From positions 2,438,331-2,502,330 of the forward strand of contig NZ_CANNDN010000001.1 in assembly GCF_947503465.1 (NCBI RefSeq): a stretch of DNA of 64,000 nt. Direction: 5' to 3'. The DNA comes from an uncultured Tateyamaria sp. GTDB lineage: Bacteria; Pseudomonadota; Alphaproteobacteria; Rhodobacterales; Rhodobacteraceae. This document shows, piece by piece, positions 29,293 to 37,709 of this stretch; the stretch's first letter is position 1, and each line of letters begins with the position of its first letter. Made by a program: the position numbers and the translations under genes. Below the pieces are notes generated by a model. The model saw nothing but the letters and a program-made list of their open reading frames with translations, did no database searches and was not told where the DNA came from.

Positions 29293-30564
29293 TCAGGTGT
29301 TCATGGAATCGAAGAATTCACCATTTGTCTTGGTCTGTTTCAACTTCGAGATCAGGAACTCGATCGCATCCGTGGTGCCCATCGGGTTCAGGATACGACG
29401 CAGAACAAAAGTTTTGGTCAGGTCGTTCTTGTCGACCAGCAAATCCTCTTTCCGCGTGCCGGACTTGAGAATGTCGATAGCCGGGAACACGCGTTTGTCT
29501 GCAATCTTGCGATCAAGAACAATTTCCGAGTTACCCGTGCCTTTGAATTCTTCAAAGATCACTTCGTCCATCCGGCTGCCAGTGTCGATCAGGGCGGTCG
29601 CGATGATGGTCAGTGATCCGCCTTCCTCAATGTTTCGGGCCGCACCAAAGAAGCGCTTGGGGCGTTGCAAGGCGTTTGCATCCACACCACCGGTCAAAAC
29701 CTTGCCAGACGATGGCACGACGGTGTTAAAGGCCCTACCAAGTCTTGTGATCGAGTCCAGCAAGATAACAACATCTCGTTTGTGTTCAACCAGACGCTTG
29801 GCTTTCTCGATCACCATCTCGGATACGGCGACGTGGCGGGTTGCGGGTTCATCAAAGGTCGAGCTGACAACTTCGCCCTTGACCGAGCGCTGCATGTCCG
29901 TGACCTCTTCGGGCCGTTCGTCGATCAGAAGAACGATCAGATAGCATTCCGGATGGTTCTTTTCGATGCTCGACGCGATGTTTTGGAGTAGCACGGTTTT
30001 ACCCGTGCGCGGTGGCGCCACGATCAGGGACCGCTGACCCTTACCGATGGGCGACACAAGGTCGATGATCCGCGCCGACCGGTCCTTGGTCGCGGGATCG
30101 TCGGTCTCCATGGTCAGACGTTCATCCGGGTAGAGCGGCGTCAGGTTGTCGAACGCGATCTTGTGCCGTGCGCGCTCTGGCTCTTCAAAGTTGATCTTCG
30201 TGGCGTTGGTCAGGGCAAAGTAGCGTTCCGTATCATCAGGTGCTTTGATCACCCCTTCGATCGTGTCCCCCGTGCGCAGCGAATACTGGCGGATCATCTC
30301 GGGCGACACATAGATATCGTCCGGGCCCGGCAGATAGTTGGCCTCGGGCGAGCGTAGGAAGCCAAAGCCGTCCTGCAACACTTCAAGCACGCCATCGCCC
30401 GAGATTTCCCATCCCTCATCCGCGCGTTCGCGCAGGATCTGGAACATCATCTCGCCCTTCCGCATGGTCGAGGCGTTTTCGATCTCAAGCTCTTCCGCCA
30501 TGGACAACAGGTCCTTGGGGCTTTGTGCCTTGAGGTCGGCAAGGTTAAGGCGTTCTGCTGTCAT
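29293..30564 (-). CDS. rho: Transcription termination factor Rho
   Basis: From the ATG at 30564 the product has 423 residues ([20 protein letters not shown]). The N-terminal RNA-binding cold-shock-like domain contains [20 protein letters not shown], and the ATPase has the P-loop [12 protein letters not shown], the Walker [16 protein letters not shown] and the Q/R loops. Rho is a hexameric RNA helicase that ends transcription. The frame is open 16 codons further upstream, without family support. It follows hemJ in the same direction after a 124-bp leader, long enough for autoregulation. Confidence 0.96.
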   Translation of the reverse strand: MTAERLNLADLKAQSPKDLLSMAEELEIENASTMRKGEMMFQILRERADEGWEISGDGVLEVLQDGFGFLRSPEANYLPGPDDIYVSPEMIRQYSLRTGDTIEGVIKAPDDTERYFALTNATKINFEEPERARHKIAFDNLTPLYPDERLTMETDDPATKDRSARIIDLVSPIGKGQRSLIVAPPRTGKTVLLQNIASSIEKNHPECYLIVLLIDERPEEVTDMQRSVKGEVVSSTFDEPATRHVAVSEMVIEKAKRLVEHKRDVVILLDSITRLGRAFNTVVPSSGKVLTGGVDANALQRPKRFFGAARNIEEGGSLTIIATALIDTGSRMDEVIFEEFKGTGNSEIVLDRKIADKRVFPAIDILKSGTRKEDLLVDKNDLTKTFVLRRILNPMGTTDAIEFLISKLKQTKTNGEFFDSMNT

Positions 30565-30688
30565 GGGAATACTCTTGGCCCCACTGCAAAGCAGCGGTGC
30601 ACGTCCAGTCAATTGTAAAAGCTGTATGCGATCCCCGGACGGGGTGCGTGGTCGCAGATAGGCGCTGTGGCCCGTCGAGTCAATGCGT

Positions 30689-31135
30689 TCAGAATTTTAC
30701 GACCACAGACAGGACAATCAGCACCATCAGCAATGTGGGCACTTCGTTCATCATCCGGTATTGACGGCCTGATTTGATGGGACCACCTGCGGCAAAGGCC
30801 TTGCGCTGTGTGCTTAGCCATCCGTGGAAACCTGACATAGCAAGAATACCGATCAGCTTCGTCCAGGGCCATACAGCGGCCCAATCAACGACGCCGGGTA
30901 TCGATGCCAGCGCAACGCCAAAAATCCATGTAGCGATCATGGCGGGGTTCATGATCACCTTGAGCAGTTTGTATTCCATGGTCTGAAAGAGCGCGTGCGT
31001 GTCGCCTTCCAGACCCACTTGTTCAGAGTGGTAAACATACAGCCGGGGCAGATAGAAGAGGGCCGCCATCCAGGCGATGACAGACATGATGTGAAATGCC
31101 TTGATCCAGGGATAGAGGGATATGAGAAAGTCCAT
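30689..31135 (-). CDS. hemJ: HemJ-type protoporphyrinogen IX oxidase
   Basis: Starting at the ATG at 31135, the 148-residue membrane protein reads [20 protein letters not shown] and [15 protein letters not shown], with the conserved HemJ histidine in KAFH and about four transmembrane segments. HemJ oxidises protoporphyrinogen IX to protoporphyrin IX at the inner membrane in organisms lacking HemG/HemY oxidase. The open frame upstream reaches 31267 but it crosses the AT-rich spacer and is not family-like. It is the gene immediately left of the candidate origin. Confidence 0.9.
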   Translation of the reverse strand: MDFLISLYPWIKAFHIMSVIAWMAALFYLPRLYVYHSEQVGLEGDTHALFQTMEYKLLKVIMNPAMIATWIFGVALASIPGVVDWAAVWPWTKLIGILAMSGFHGWLSTQRKAFAAGGPIKSGRQYRMMNEVPTLLMVLIVLSVVVKF

Positions 31136-31223
31136 GCAGTGTTGTCCCAGCCGTTCCGGGGTCACCCTTATAAATAAATATAAGAAAGAAAAGAGATGAT
31201 GATTTTGTAGAGAGCAGCTTTTC

Positions 31224-31232
31224 TGTGGATTA
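31224..31232 (-). promoter_or_regulatory. DnaA-box-like 9-mer
   Basis: TGTGGATTA on the plus strand reads TAATCCACA on the minus strand, one base from the consensus TTATCCACA. Confidence 0.5.
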
Positions 31233-31366
31233 TCGTTTTCTCCAACCGCTTCTGCACAGCAGAACAACTTTTTCCTGACAACAGGGACAAGAACAGGTTC
31301 TTCTAAAGATATAATAAATTCAATAATTTAAGACGGATTGGTACCAACCTCGGGCGTAGATAAAAC

Positions 31367-31375
31367 TGTGGATAT
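31367..31375 (-). promoter_or_regulatory. DnaA-box-like 9-mer
   Basis: TGTGGATAT reads ATATCCACA on the minus strand, one base from consensus, followed by GTTTTATC-like sequence. Confidence 0.5.
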
Positions 31376-31537
31376 TTTGTGACAAGTACATGTGCTCACA
31401 GGGTCAGATTTGTTCTTTCACAGAAGGGATGAAACCAGCCGAAGCACGGCGAGACGGGCGGGATGCCCCACAGACATGGCCTTGTCCCTTGCCTTCGTCC
31501 TTTTGATCCCTCAGTTCAGATGATGTCGCACACAAGG

Positions 31538-31546
31538 ATATCCACA
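31538..31546 (+). promoter_or_regulatory. DnaA-box-like 9-mer at the maf start
   Basis: ATATCCACA on the plus strand, one base from consensus; its last base is the A of the maf start codon. Confidence 0.4.
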
Positions 31547-32145
31547 TGACTGCCCCCATCATCCTTGCTTCTGGTTCGTCAATCCGGGCGCAACTGCTGC
31601 GAAATGCGGGCCTGTCCTTTGATGTGGTTGTCCCGCGGGTGGATGAGGATGCGATGAAGGCGGCGCTGCTGGTGGAAGAGGCGTCGCCGCGTGATATTGC
31701 TGATGCCCTGGCAGAGATGAAGGCGCGCAAAATTGCGGACAAACGCCCCGATGCGATGGTGATTGGATGCGACCAGGTGTTGGCCTTTGACAACCGGATC
31801 TTGTCAAAGCCACAGGACAGGGCAGAGGCAGCGGTGCAATTGCGTGCGATGCGTGGCCAGCGGCATTTACTGCTGTCGGCGGCCGTCATTTATCACGATG
31901 GCGCACCTATCTGGCGGCATGTCGGCCAAGTGCGTCTGCGCATGCGCGACGTGTCCGATACGTATCTTGACGCCTACATCGAAAGGAATTGGGATGACAT
32001 CCGGCACTCAGTTGGCGCATATCAACTTGAGGCCGAGGGGGTACGTCTGTTTCACAGCATCGAAGGGGACTATTTCAACGTCCTTGGGATGCCGCTTTTG
32101 GAACTGCTTGCCTTCCTGACGCTGCGCGGCGTGATCGAGGGGTAA
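31546..32145 (+). CDS. Maf-like nucleoside triphosphate pyrophosphatase
   Basis: The 199-residue protein begins TAPIILASGSSIRAQLLRNA, the ASxSxxR substrate loop of the Maf family, and later has VIGCDQVLAFDNRILSKPQD, matching the catalytic region. Maf proteins hydrolyse non-canonical or modified nucleotides (m7GTP in the YceF subgroup; dTTP/UTP in the YhdE subgroup); the LAFD context favours the YceF-like group but I would not fix the substrate. First gene right of the origin candidate; 15 bp before aroE. Confidence 0.9.
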   Translation: MTAPIILASGSSIRAQLLRNAGLSFDVVVPRVDEDAMKAALLVEEASPRDIADALAEMKARKIADKRPDAMVIGCDQVLAFDNRILSKPQDRAEAAVQLRAMRGQRHLLLSAAVIYHDGAPIWRHVGQVRLRMRDVSDTYLDAYIERNWDDIRHSVGAYQLEAEGVRLFHSIEGDYFNVLGMPLLELLAFLTLRGVIEG

Positions 32146-32160
32146 TCAAAGGCAACCGGC

Positions 32161-32991
32161 ATGAGCGACAAAATACCTTTGGCGGGCGTGATTGGGTCGC
32201 CCATTGCGCACTCGAAATCACCGCAGCTGCATCGTCACTGGCTCAAGACATTGGGCTTGCGGGGCGATTACATTCCCATGGACGTCTCCGCGCAGGATTT
32301 GAAAACGGTACTTCGCACTCTACCCAAAGCCGGGTTTGTCGGGGTGAACATCACCATCCCGCACAAGGAAGTCGCGCTGGAGATTGCCGATCTGGTCACT
32401 GACCGCGCAACGCTGATCGGTGCGGCGAATACCTTGATCTTCCGCAAGGATGGTCAAATTCACGCGGATAATACGGATGGGTACGGGTTCATCGAAAACC
32501 TGAAAGCGGGCGCACCGGACTGGAAGGCAGGTGATGGCCCTGCCACGGTTCTGGGATCAGGGGGTGCCGCCCGTGCGGTGATTGCCTCGCTTCTTGAGGC
32601 TGGCGTACCGGAAATTCTTTTGACCAACCGGACCCGTGTCCGGGCCGAAAAACTGGCCGATGATTTCGGCAAGAAAGTGTCCGTCATTGATTGGGTACAG
32701 GCCGGAAACATCCTCGAGGATTCGGCGCTGGTCGTGAACACGACATCGCTGGGAATGATCGGAAAACCTGCAATGCGGGTGCCCCTTGACGGCTTGCGTC
32801 AGGGAACTGTCGTCACTGATCTTGTCTATACTCCGCTCAAGACAGATTTGCTGGCGGCAGCAGAGCAGGCACGTTGCGTGACCGTGGATGGGTTGGGCAT
32901 GCTGTTGCATCAGGCCGTTCCAGCCTTTGAACGCTGGTTCGGTGTCAGGCCGCAGGTCGACAGTGCAACACGTGCGGCCGCGCTGCGATGA
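32161..32991 (+). CDS. aroE: Shikimate dehydrogenase (NADP+)
   Basis: The 276-residue protein has the shikimate-binding motif AHSKSPQLHRHWL, the catalytic Lys in NITIPHKEVAL, and the NADP loop VLGSGGAARAV followed by TNRTRVRAEKL. It reduces 3-dehydroshikimate in the chorismate pathway. Normal length. It overlaps coaE by 4 bp (ATGA). Confidence 0.96.
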   Translation: MSDKIPLAGVIGSPIAHSKSPQLHRHWLKTLGLRGDYIPMDVSAQDLKTVLRTLPKAGFVGVNITIPHKEVALEIADLVTDRATLIGAANTLIFRKDGQIHADNTDGYGFIENLKAGAPDWKAGDGPATVLGSGGAARAVIASLLEAGVPEILLTNRTRVRAEKLADDFGKKVSVIDWVQAGNILEDSALVVNTTSLGMIGKPAMRVPLDGLRQGTVVTDLVYTPLKTDLLAAAEQARCVTVDGLGMLLHQAVPAFERWFGVRPQVDSATRAAALR

Positions 32992-33581
32992 GCTTCAAAC
33001 TTGGGCTGACCGGCTCCATCGGCATGGGCAAGTCCACTACAGCGCGCATGTTTGCTGACGAAGGGTGCGCCGTCTGGGATGCCGATGCCGCCGTGCACCG
33101 GCTTTATGCCCTGGGGGGCGCGGCCGTTGGTCCGATTGGGCATGCATTCCCGACGGCGGTTGTCGACGGTGCTGTCTCGCGTGATGAATTGCGTGCGATC
33201 ATATCGGAAGATGCCACTGCACTGACGCAGATCGAGTCGATCGTGCATCCGCTTGTGGCGCAGGACCGTGCTGAATTTTCTGGCACAGCGGACGCTGGCG
33301 TATTGGTTTTTGATATTCCGCTTCTCTTCGAAACCGGCGGCGATACGGCAATGGATGCGGTTGCCGTTGTCGCTGTAAACGACGACATCCAGGAAGAGCG
33401 GGTAATGGCCCGGGGCACGATGACGCGCGAACAGTTCCTTGCCATCCGGGCCAAGCAGATGCCTACAGACGAAAAATGCAGGCGCGCCGACTATGTCATC
33501 GAAACGTACGATCTGGATGACGCCCGAGCGCGGGTGCGATATGTCTTGGCAGATATCGAAAACAGGATGCGACATGCGTGA
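32988..33581 (+). CDS. coaE: Dephospho-CoA kinase
   Basis: The 197-residue kinase starts SFKLGLTGSIGMGKSTTARM with the P-loop GSIGMGKST, and includes VWDADAAVHRLY and VFDIPLLFETGGD, which bind substrate and Mg. It phosphorylates the 3'-OH of dephospho-CoA in the last CoA step. It overlaps aroE by 4 bp and dnaQ by 8 bp, so the maf-aroE-coaE-dnaQ row is likely one operon. Confidence 0.96.
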   Translation: MSFKLGLTGSIGMGKSTTARMFADEGCAVWDADAAVHRLYALGGAAVGPIGHAFPTAVVDGAVSRDELRAIISEDATALTQIESIVHPLVAQDRAEFSGTADAGVLVFDIPLLFETGGDTAMDAVAVVAVNDDIQEERVMARGTMTREQFLAIRAKQMPTDEKCRRADYVIETYDLDDARARVRYVLADIENRMRHA

Positions 33582-34260
33582 AATCGTCCTTGATACCGAG
33601 ACGACAGGCTTTGATCCCGAAAGCGGCGACCGGATTGTCGAGATCGGGGCCATTGAACTGGTCGGTCACGTGCCGACGAAAAACGTATTTCACGAATACA
33701 TCGACCCGGAGCGGTCCATGCCGCAAGAAGCGTTCGAAGTGCACGGCCTGGGCGATGATTTTCTGAGGGGTAAACCGAAATTTGCAGCCTTGGGTCAGAA
33801 ATTCCTGGATTTTGTGGGCGACGCCAAGCTGGTGATTCACAATGCAGCTTTCGACATGAAATTCCTGAACGCGGAACTGAAATGGATGGGCCTGCCGCAG
33901 ATCCCTTTTGACCGTGCGATTGATACGCTGGACATCGCGCGCCGGCGGTTTCCCGGTTCACCGGCGTCCCTGGATGCACTGTGCCGTCGATTTGGCATCG
34001 ACAATTCGGCCCGTACGCTGCACGGCGCCTTGCTGGACAGTGAAATCCTGGCCGAGGTGTATCTGGAGCTGATCGGCGGACGTCAGCCCGATTTTGGACT
34101 GTCGACATCTGCATCGTCGGGGACAAGTGCGATTGCATTGGAAAACTGGACGCCGCCGCCCCGGCCACGGGCCTTGCCCAGCCGGATCAGCCCATCGGAA
34201 AAAGAGGCGCACGCCGCCTTCGTTGCCAAATTGGGTGACGGGACGCTGTGGCCCAAATGA
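33574..34260 (+). CDS. dnaQ: DNA polymerase III epsilon subunit (3'-5' proofreading exonuclease)
   Basis: From the ATG at 33574 (inside the 8-bp ATGCGTGA overlap with coaE) the protein has 228 residues. It shows the DEDDh exonuclease motifs: Exo I VLDTETTGFDPESGDR, Exo II HNAAFDMKFLN, Exo III with LHGALLDSEILAEVY, where His and Asp are present. It is the proofreading subunit bound to DnaE. The frame is open 45 codons upstream inside coaE, without similarity. A strong hairpin follows. Confidence 0.94.
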   Translation: MREIVLDTETTGFDPESGDRIVEIGAIELVGHVPTKNVFHEYIDPERSMPQEAFEVHGLGDDFLRGKPKFAALGQKFLDFVGDAKLVIHNAAFDMKFLNAELKWMGLPQIPFDRAIDTLDIARRRFPGSPASLDALCRRFGIDNSARTLHGALLDSEILAEVYLELIGGRQPDFGLSTSASSGTSAIALENWTPPPRPRALPSRISPSEKEAHAAFVAKLGDGTLWPK

Positions 34261-34262
34261 AA

Positions 34263-34286
34263 AAGCCCGGCGCGTTGGCCGGGCTT
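34263..34286 (-). terminator. Terminator between convergent dnaQ and secB
   Basis: A perfect 9-bp stem AAGCCCGGC / GCCGGGCTT with a 6-base loop lies in the short gap between dnaQ and secB. On the minus strand it is followed by a T-run (TTTTTC), so it best serves secB, whose stop is 19 bp away; it may also act weakly for dnaQ. Confidence 0.8.
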
Positions 34287-34305
34287 GTCCGATTTGTTGG
34301 ATCAA

Positions 34306-34791
34306 TCAGTTGACCGTTTCGGACGCCGCCTGTTCTTTTTGACGGCGCGCGATTTCGTTGCGGTAGAGCGATACGAAATCAATGTTTTCCAGGTTAAGCG
34401 GTGGGAACCCGCCGTCACGTGTAATGTCGCTGACAACACGGCGCAGGAACGGGAAAATCATGCGTGGGCATTCGATCAAAAGGAACGGATGCATTTGTTC
34501 TTCGGGTACGTTTTCGATGTGAAACATGCCAACATACTCGATCTCAAGCACAAAAAGGACTGTGTCACCATCCTTGGCCTTTGAGGTCACGTTCAGCTTG
34601 ATAGTGCTTTCGTACTGGTGTTCCTGCGACCGTTTCTTGGCGTCCAGGTTCACCTGCACTTGCACGTCTGGCTGCACGTCGGGGGCAGCCCCTTTTTGCG
34701 ACACGATGTTTTCGAACGACATGTCGCGAATGTATTGACCCAGAACGCGCATCTGTGGCGCGACGGGTTGTGTGGCTTGTTCTTCGGCCAT
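34306..34791 (-). CDS. secB: SecB, export chaperone
   Basis: The 161-residue protein has the SecB core motifs QYIRDMSFEN near residue 17 and LLIECPRMIFPFLRRVVSDI near residue 107. SecB holds preproteins unfolded and hands them to SecA in the cytoplasm. The family is largely proteobacterial, and its location near the origin, convergent with dnaQ, is common in Rhodobacterales. Confidence 0.96.
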   Translation of the reverse strand: MAEEQATQPVAPQMRVLGQYIRDMSFENIVSQKGAAPDVQPDVQVQVNLDAKKRSQEHQYESTIKLNVTSKAKDGDTVLFVLEIEYVGMFHIENVPEEQMHPFLLIECPRMIFPFLRRVVSDITRDGGFPPLNLENIDFVSLYRNEIARRQKEQAASETVN

Positions 34792-34849
34792 CTGTTTCTC
34801 CGAGGCTTAAATCAGGTTGCGCGCTTGGTAACAGCTTGGCTCACGACCC

Positions 34850-35317
34850 TCAATGCTTGGTCCATCCCGATGGTCCATGAACTTTGCCTTGCTCGGGGTC
34901 AACTTCGGTATATTCGCCATCAACGATATCAGATTGCGGCCGCGCCTGGCTGTGCGTTGTAAATGTCGTGACCTTGATCCGGCTGCGGGCCCAGCGAAAC
35001 ACGGCCAATCGGACACCAGGCACAAGCAACGCAAACCCCACCGCATCCGTAAAGAAACCCGGCGTCAGAAGAAGGGCGCCCGAAAACAGGATCATCGCCC
35101 CGTGGGCCAACGCCTCGCTTGGGTCGCGCATCTGGTTGAACGAGGATTTGACCTGTCCGAGCGCCTGCAGTCCTTGCGCGCGGACAAGCATCGTGCCCAA
35201 CACGGCGGTAATGACCACAATCAACAGGGTCCAACCCAGTCCAATTGCACCGCCGACCTGAATGAACAGGGCGATCTCGATCAATGGAACCAGAAGAAAG
35301 GCCAGAAACAGCCACAT
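34850..35317 (-). CDS. fxsA: FxsA family membrane protein
   Basis: The ATG at 35317 gives 155 residues beginning WLFLAFLLVPLIEIALFIQV, the FxsA N-terminal transmembrane segment, followed by GWTLLIVVITAVLGTMLVRA and a third helix (GALLLTPGFFTDAVGFALL). FxsA is known in E. coli for relieving exclusion of phage T7 by F; its normal role is unclear. The open frame extends upstream to 35551 across the divergent tim44 gene and is not used. The tail is hydrophilic. Confidence 0.88.
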   Translation of the reverse strand: MWLFLAFLLVPLIEIALFIQVGGAIGLGWTLLIVVITAVLGTMLVRAQGLQALGQVKSSFNQMRDPSEALAHGAMILFSGALLLTPGFFTDAVGFALLVPGVRLAVFRWARSRIKVTTFTTHSQARPQSDIVDGEYTEVDPEQGKVHGPSGWTKH

Positions 35318-35431
35318 CAGCGCGATCCTTTCGTTTTCCGCCGGGGCCGTATAGTGGACTTGCGCCCCGTGCACACCTACATAAGGGTCCGACGGCTCTA
35401 TCGCCACCCGACCCCGAAAGACGAGGATTGA

Positions 35432-36091
35432 ATGAACTCTCCGCTTATCCAGTTGCTGGTGCTTGCCGGCATCGCTGTTTTCCTTATTTTGCGCCTGAAA
35501 AACGTGCTGGGAACACGCGAGGGGTTTGAACAACCGCCAGTGCCAAAGCAATCATCGGAACGGTCCAACCGTCCTGATCTGGAAGTGATCGAAGGTGGAC
35601 CCGACCTCGACATCACGGATCATGTAGACGAGGACAGCGATGCGGCCAAGGCATTGGCCGAGATGAAGCGCGTTGAACCGTCCTTTCATGTCGCCGACTT
35701 TCTGGGCGGCGCCCGTGGCGCTTATGAAATGATCGTGATGGGATACGAACACGGCAATCTGGCCGATATCCAACCCTTCCTGTCCGAAGAGATTTACGAT
35801 TCCTTTGTGGACGGCGTTGCCGCCCGAGAAGATCAGGGGCTGACCATCGAGGCGGAATTTGTTGGCGTGCGCGAGTTGAAGCTGGTCGACGCCACGTTTG
35901 ACCCCGACACCAGCGAAGGCGAACTGACGATCCGTTTTGTCGCAGAGTTGAAATCTGCTGTTCGCGATCAAGGCGGAGATATCGTAGAAGGTAGTCTGAC
36001 TGAGGTGAAGCGGCAGAAGGACACATGGGCCTTTTCCAGAACCATGGGGGCAGACGACCCGAATTGGATATTGGTGTCTACAGACGCGTAA
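35432..36091 (+). CDS. Tim44-domain protein (TimA-like)
   Basis: The 219-residue protein has an N-terminal membrane anchor (NSPLIQLLVLAGIAVFLILR), a charged linker with acidic and Pro-rich stretches, and a C-terminal Tim44-like domain (DFLGGARGAYEMIVMGYEHG to the end). Bacterial Tim44-like proteins occur widely in alphaproteobacteria; Tim44 is part of mitochondrial import, and the bacterial role is uncertain. It runs into the mltA frame downstream. Confidence 0.82.
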   Translation: MNSPLIQLLVLAGIAVFLILRLKNVLGTREGFEQPPVPKQSSERSNRPDLEVIEGGPDLDITDHVDEDSDAAKALAEMKRVEPSFHVADFLGGARGAYEMIVMGYEHGNLADIQPFLSEEIYDSFVDGVAAREDQGLTIEAEFVGVRELKLVDATFDPDTSEGELTIRFVAELKSAVRDQGGDIVEGSLTEVKRQKDTWAFSRTMGADDPNWILVSTDA

Positions 36092-37122
36092 TCCGCTTCT
36101 GCGCCGCCCTGACTTGCGCGATTTTTCCCGCCATGACCGCTGCTGCAGCTGACATCAAATACACGGTGTTGGATTTCGCGGCACTGGATGGCTGGGCGGC
36201 AGATGATCATGGCGCGGCGCTGACCACGTTTCGCAACACCTGTCAGGACATGGATGACCCGGATTGGCGGTCGCTTTGTGCCCTTGCAGCGGACGTGCCC
36301 GATCCGCGCGCATTTTTCGAGCTGTTCTTTCGCCCGGTTCTGATCGAAGACGGTGCGCCTGCGCTGTTCACCGGGTATTTCGAACCCGAGCTTGAAGGAT
36401 CGCTGCGCCGCAGTGCACGGTATCGATACCCTGTCTATGCCATGCCACCCGAAGCACGCAGGATCCGACCCTGGCTGACCCGCCGTCAAATTCTGGAAGG
36501 GCCGGTGATGCAGGGACGGGGCCTGGAAATCGCGTGGGTCGACGACCCGGTCGAACTGTTCTTTCTTCAGGTTCAGGGATCGGGGCGCATCCGACTGCCG
36601 AACGGGCAGATGATCCGGGTTGGGTACAGTGGTTTCAACGGCCACGAATACCGGTCCATCGGCGCGGAACTGGTGCGTCGGGGCACCTATGCAGCGCATC
36701 AGGTCAGCGCACAGGTGATCCGTAACTATGTCCGGCGCAATCCGGTCGTGGGTCAGGAATTGCTGTATCACAACCCATCCTACGTGTTCTTTCGCGAAGT
36801 GAGCGAGGTCCCGGCAGAGCGTGGCCCGCTTGGCGCAATGAACCGGTCTATCACCACGTTGCGATCCGTGGCCGTCGATCCCGCCTTTGTTCCGCTGGGC
36901 GCGCCGGTTTGGGTTGAAAAGGATGGATCCAATCCCCTGCGCCGATTGATGATTGCACAGGACACCGGGTCCGCAATCAAGGGGGCACAGCGTGCCGACG
37001 TATTCTTTGGCACCGGCGACAAGGCCGGGCGCGAGGCAGGCCGATTGCGGGATCCCGGACGCATGATGGTGCTGATGCCTATCCAGCGTGCCTATGCGTT
37101 GTTGCCCGAGGGTGCGATATGA
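36025..37122 (+). CDS. mltA: Membrane-bound lytic murein transglycosylase A
   Basis: The MltA domain is clear: FTGYFEPELEGSLRRS, QVQGSGRIRLPNGQMIRVGY, and the 3D-domain end MIAQDTGSAIKGAQRADVFF with the catalytic Asp of the 3D domain. It cleaves peptidoglycan with 1,6-anhydro end formation in the periplasm. The start is uncertain: the ATG at 36025 follows AGAAGGACAC and overlaps the Tim44 gene by 67 bp, while a TTG at 36064 would give a shorter, cleaner signal peptide (hydrophobic part FCAALTCAIFPAMTAAAA). I see no lipobox, unlike E. coli MltA. ATGA overlap with the Smr gene. Confidence 0.88.
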   Translation: MGLFQNHGGRRPELDIGVYRRVIRFCAALTCAIFPAMTAAAADIKYTVLDFAALDGWAADDHGAALTTFRNTCQDMDDPDWRSLCALAADVPDPRAFFELFFRPVLIEDGAPALFTGYFEPELEGSLRRSARYRYPVYAMPPEARRIRPWLTRRQILEGPVMQGRGLEIAWVDDPVELFFLQVQGSGRIRLPNGQMIRVGYSGFNGHEYRSIGAELVRRGTYAAHQVSAQVIRNYVRRNPVVGQELLYHNPSYVFFREVSEVPAERGPLGAMNRSITTLRSVAVDPAFVPLGAPVWVEKDGSNPLRRLMIAQDTGSAIKGAQRADVFFGTGDKAGREAGRLRDPGRMMVLMPIQRAYALLPEGAI

Positions 37123-37709
37123 ACCGTCGCAGGTTGCGCCCGGACGAAGAAGAGCTTTGGCGGAAAGTGACAGACAAGACGGAACGTCTGCACCCGGAAA
37201 AGCCGTTTCATCCAGATGACTTCGTGACGACCCCGACGCCCGCGCCCCGGCCCAAGGCACAGTTCAAGGTGACGCCGGCGCTAGGCACAGGCAAACCGTC
37301 TGCGCCGTCCACATCGGTCAACCTGACCCCGTCCATCGTCGATCAGGTGGCAACGCAACCGGTCCAGATGGACCGCAAGGCCTTTACCCAGATGAAGCGC
37401 GGCAAGATGAAGCCTGAAGGCAAGCTTGACCTGCACGGCATGACCCTTGATCGCGCGCATCCGGCGTTGACCCGGTTCATTTTGTCGGCACAGGCGCAGG
37501 GCAAACGGCTGGTCCTCGTGGTAACGGGCAAGGGCAAGCACCGTGATGATGATGGTCCAATCCCGGTTCGGTTCGGGGTGCTCCGACATCAGGTCCCGCA
37601 ATGGCTGTCGACACCACCGCTGTCGTCCGCCGTTTTGCAGGTCAGCCAGGCCAATGTGCGTCACGGCGGCGGAGGTGCGTATTACGTCTATCTACGCCGC
37701 AACCGTTAG
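37119..37709 (+). CDS. Smr-domain protein (Smr/MutS2 C-terminal nuclease family)
   Basis: The 196-residue protein has a basic N-terminus and a C-terminal Smr domain with LDLHGMTLDRAHPAL (the LDLHG motif) and LVLVVTGKGKHR (the TGKG motif). Smr domains are metal-dependent or independent nucleases, or bind RNA; some rescue stalled ribosomes. It overlaps mltA by 4 bp and ends in an 18-bp overlap with the convergent MFS gene. Precise target unknown. Confidence 0.88.
   Translation: MNRRRLRPDEEELWRKVTDKTERLHPEKPFHPDDFVTTPTPAPRPKAQFKVTPALGTGKPSAPSTSVNLTPSIVDQVATQPVQMDRKAFTQMKRGKMKPEGKLDLHGMTLDRAHPALTRFILSAQAQGKRLVLVVTGKGKHRDDDGPIPVRFGVLRHQVPQWLSTPPLSSAVLQVSQANVRHGGGGAYYVYLRRNR

Larger units (their letters stand above)
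31136..31545. other. Candidate chromosomal replication origin (oriC), 410-bp gene-free spacer
   Basis: This is the longest gene-free stretch in the window and clearly richer in A+T than its surroundings, with two AT tracts (about 31167-31206 and 31302-31331). It holds DnaA-box-like 9-mers at 31224 and 31367, with a third at its right edge (31538-31546). It also has an inverted repeat CTTATA-N6-TATAAG (31167-31184) and AAGAAC-AG-GTTCTT (31289-31302). Gene polarity flips across it. parS, parAB, mnmG, mnmE, rho, hemJ on one side and maf, aroE, coaE, dnaQ on the other is a known origin neighbourhood in alphaproteobacteria. The boxes are each one base off TTATCCACA, so this remains a prediction. 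Confidence 0.65.
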
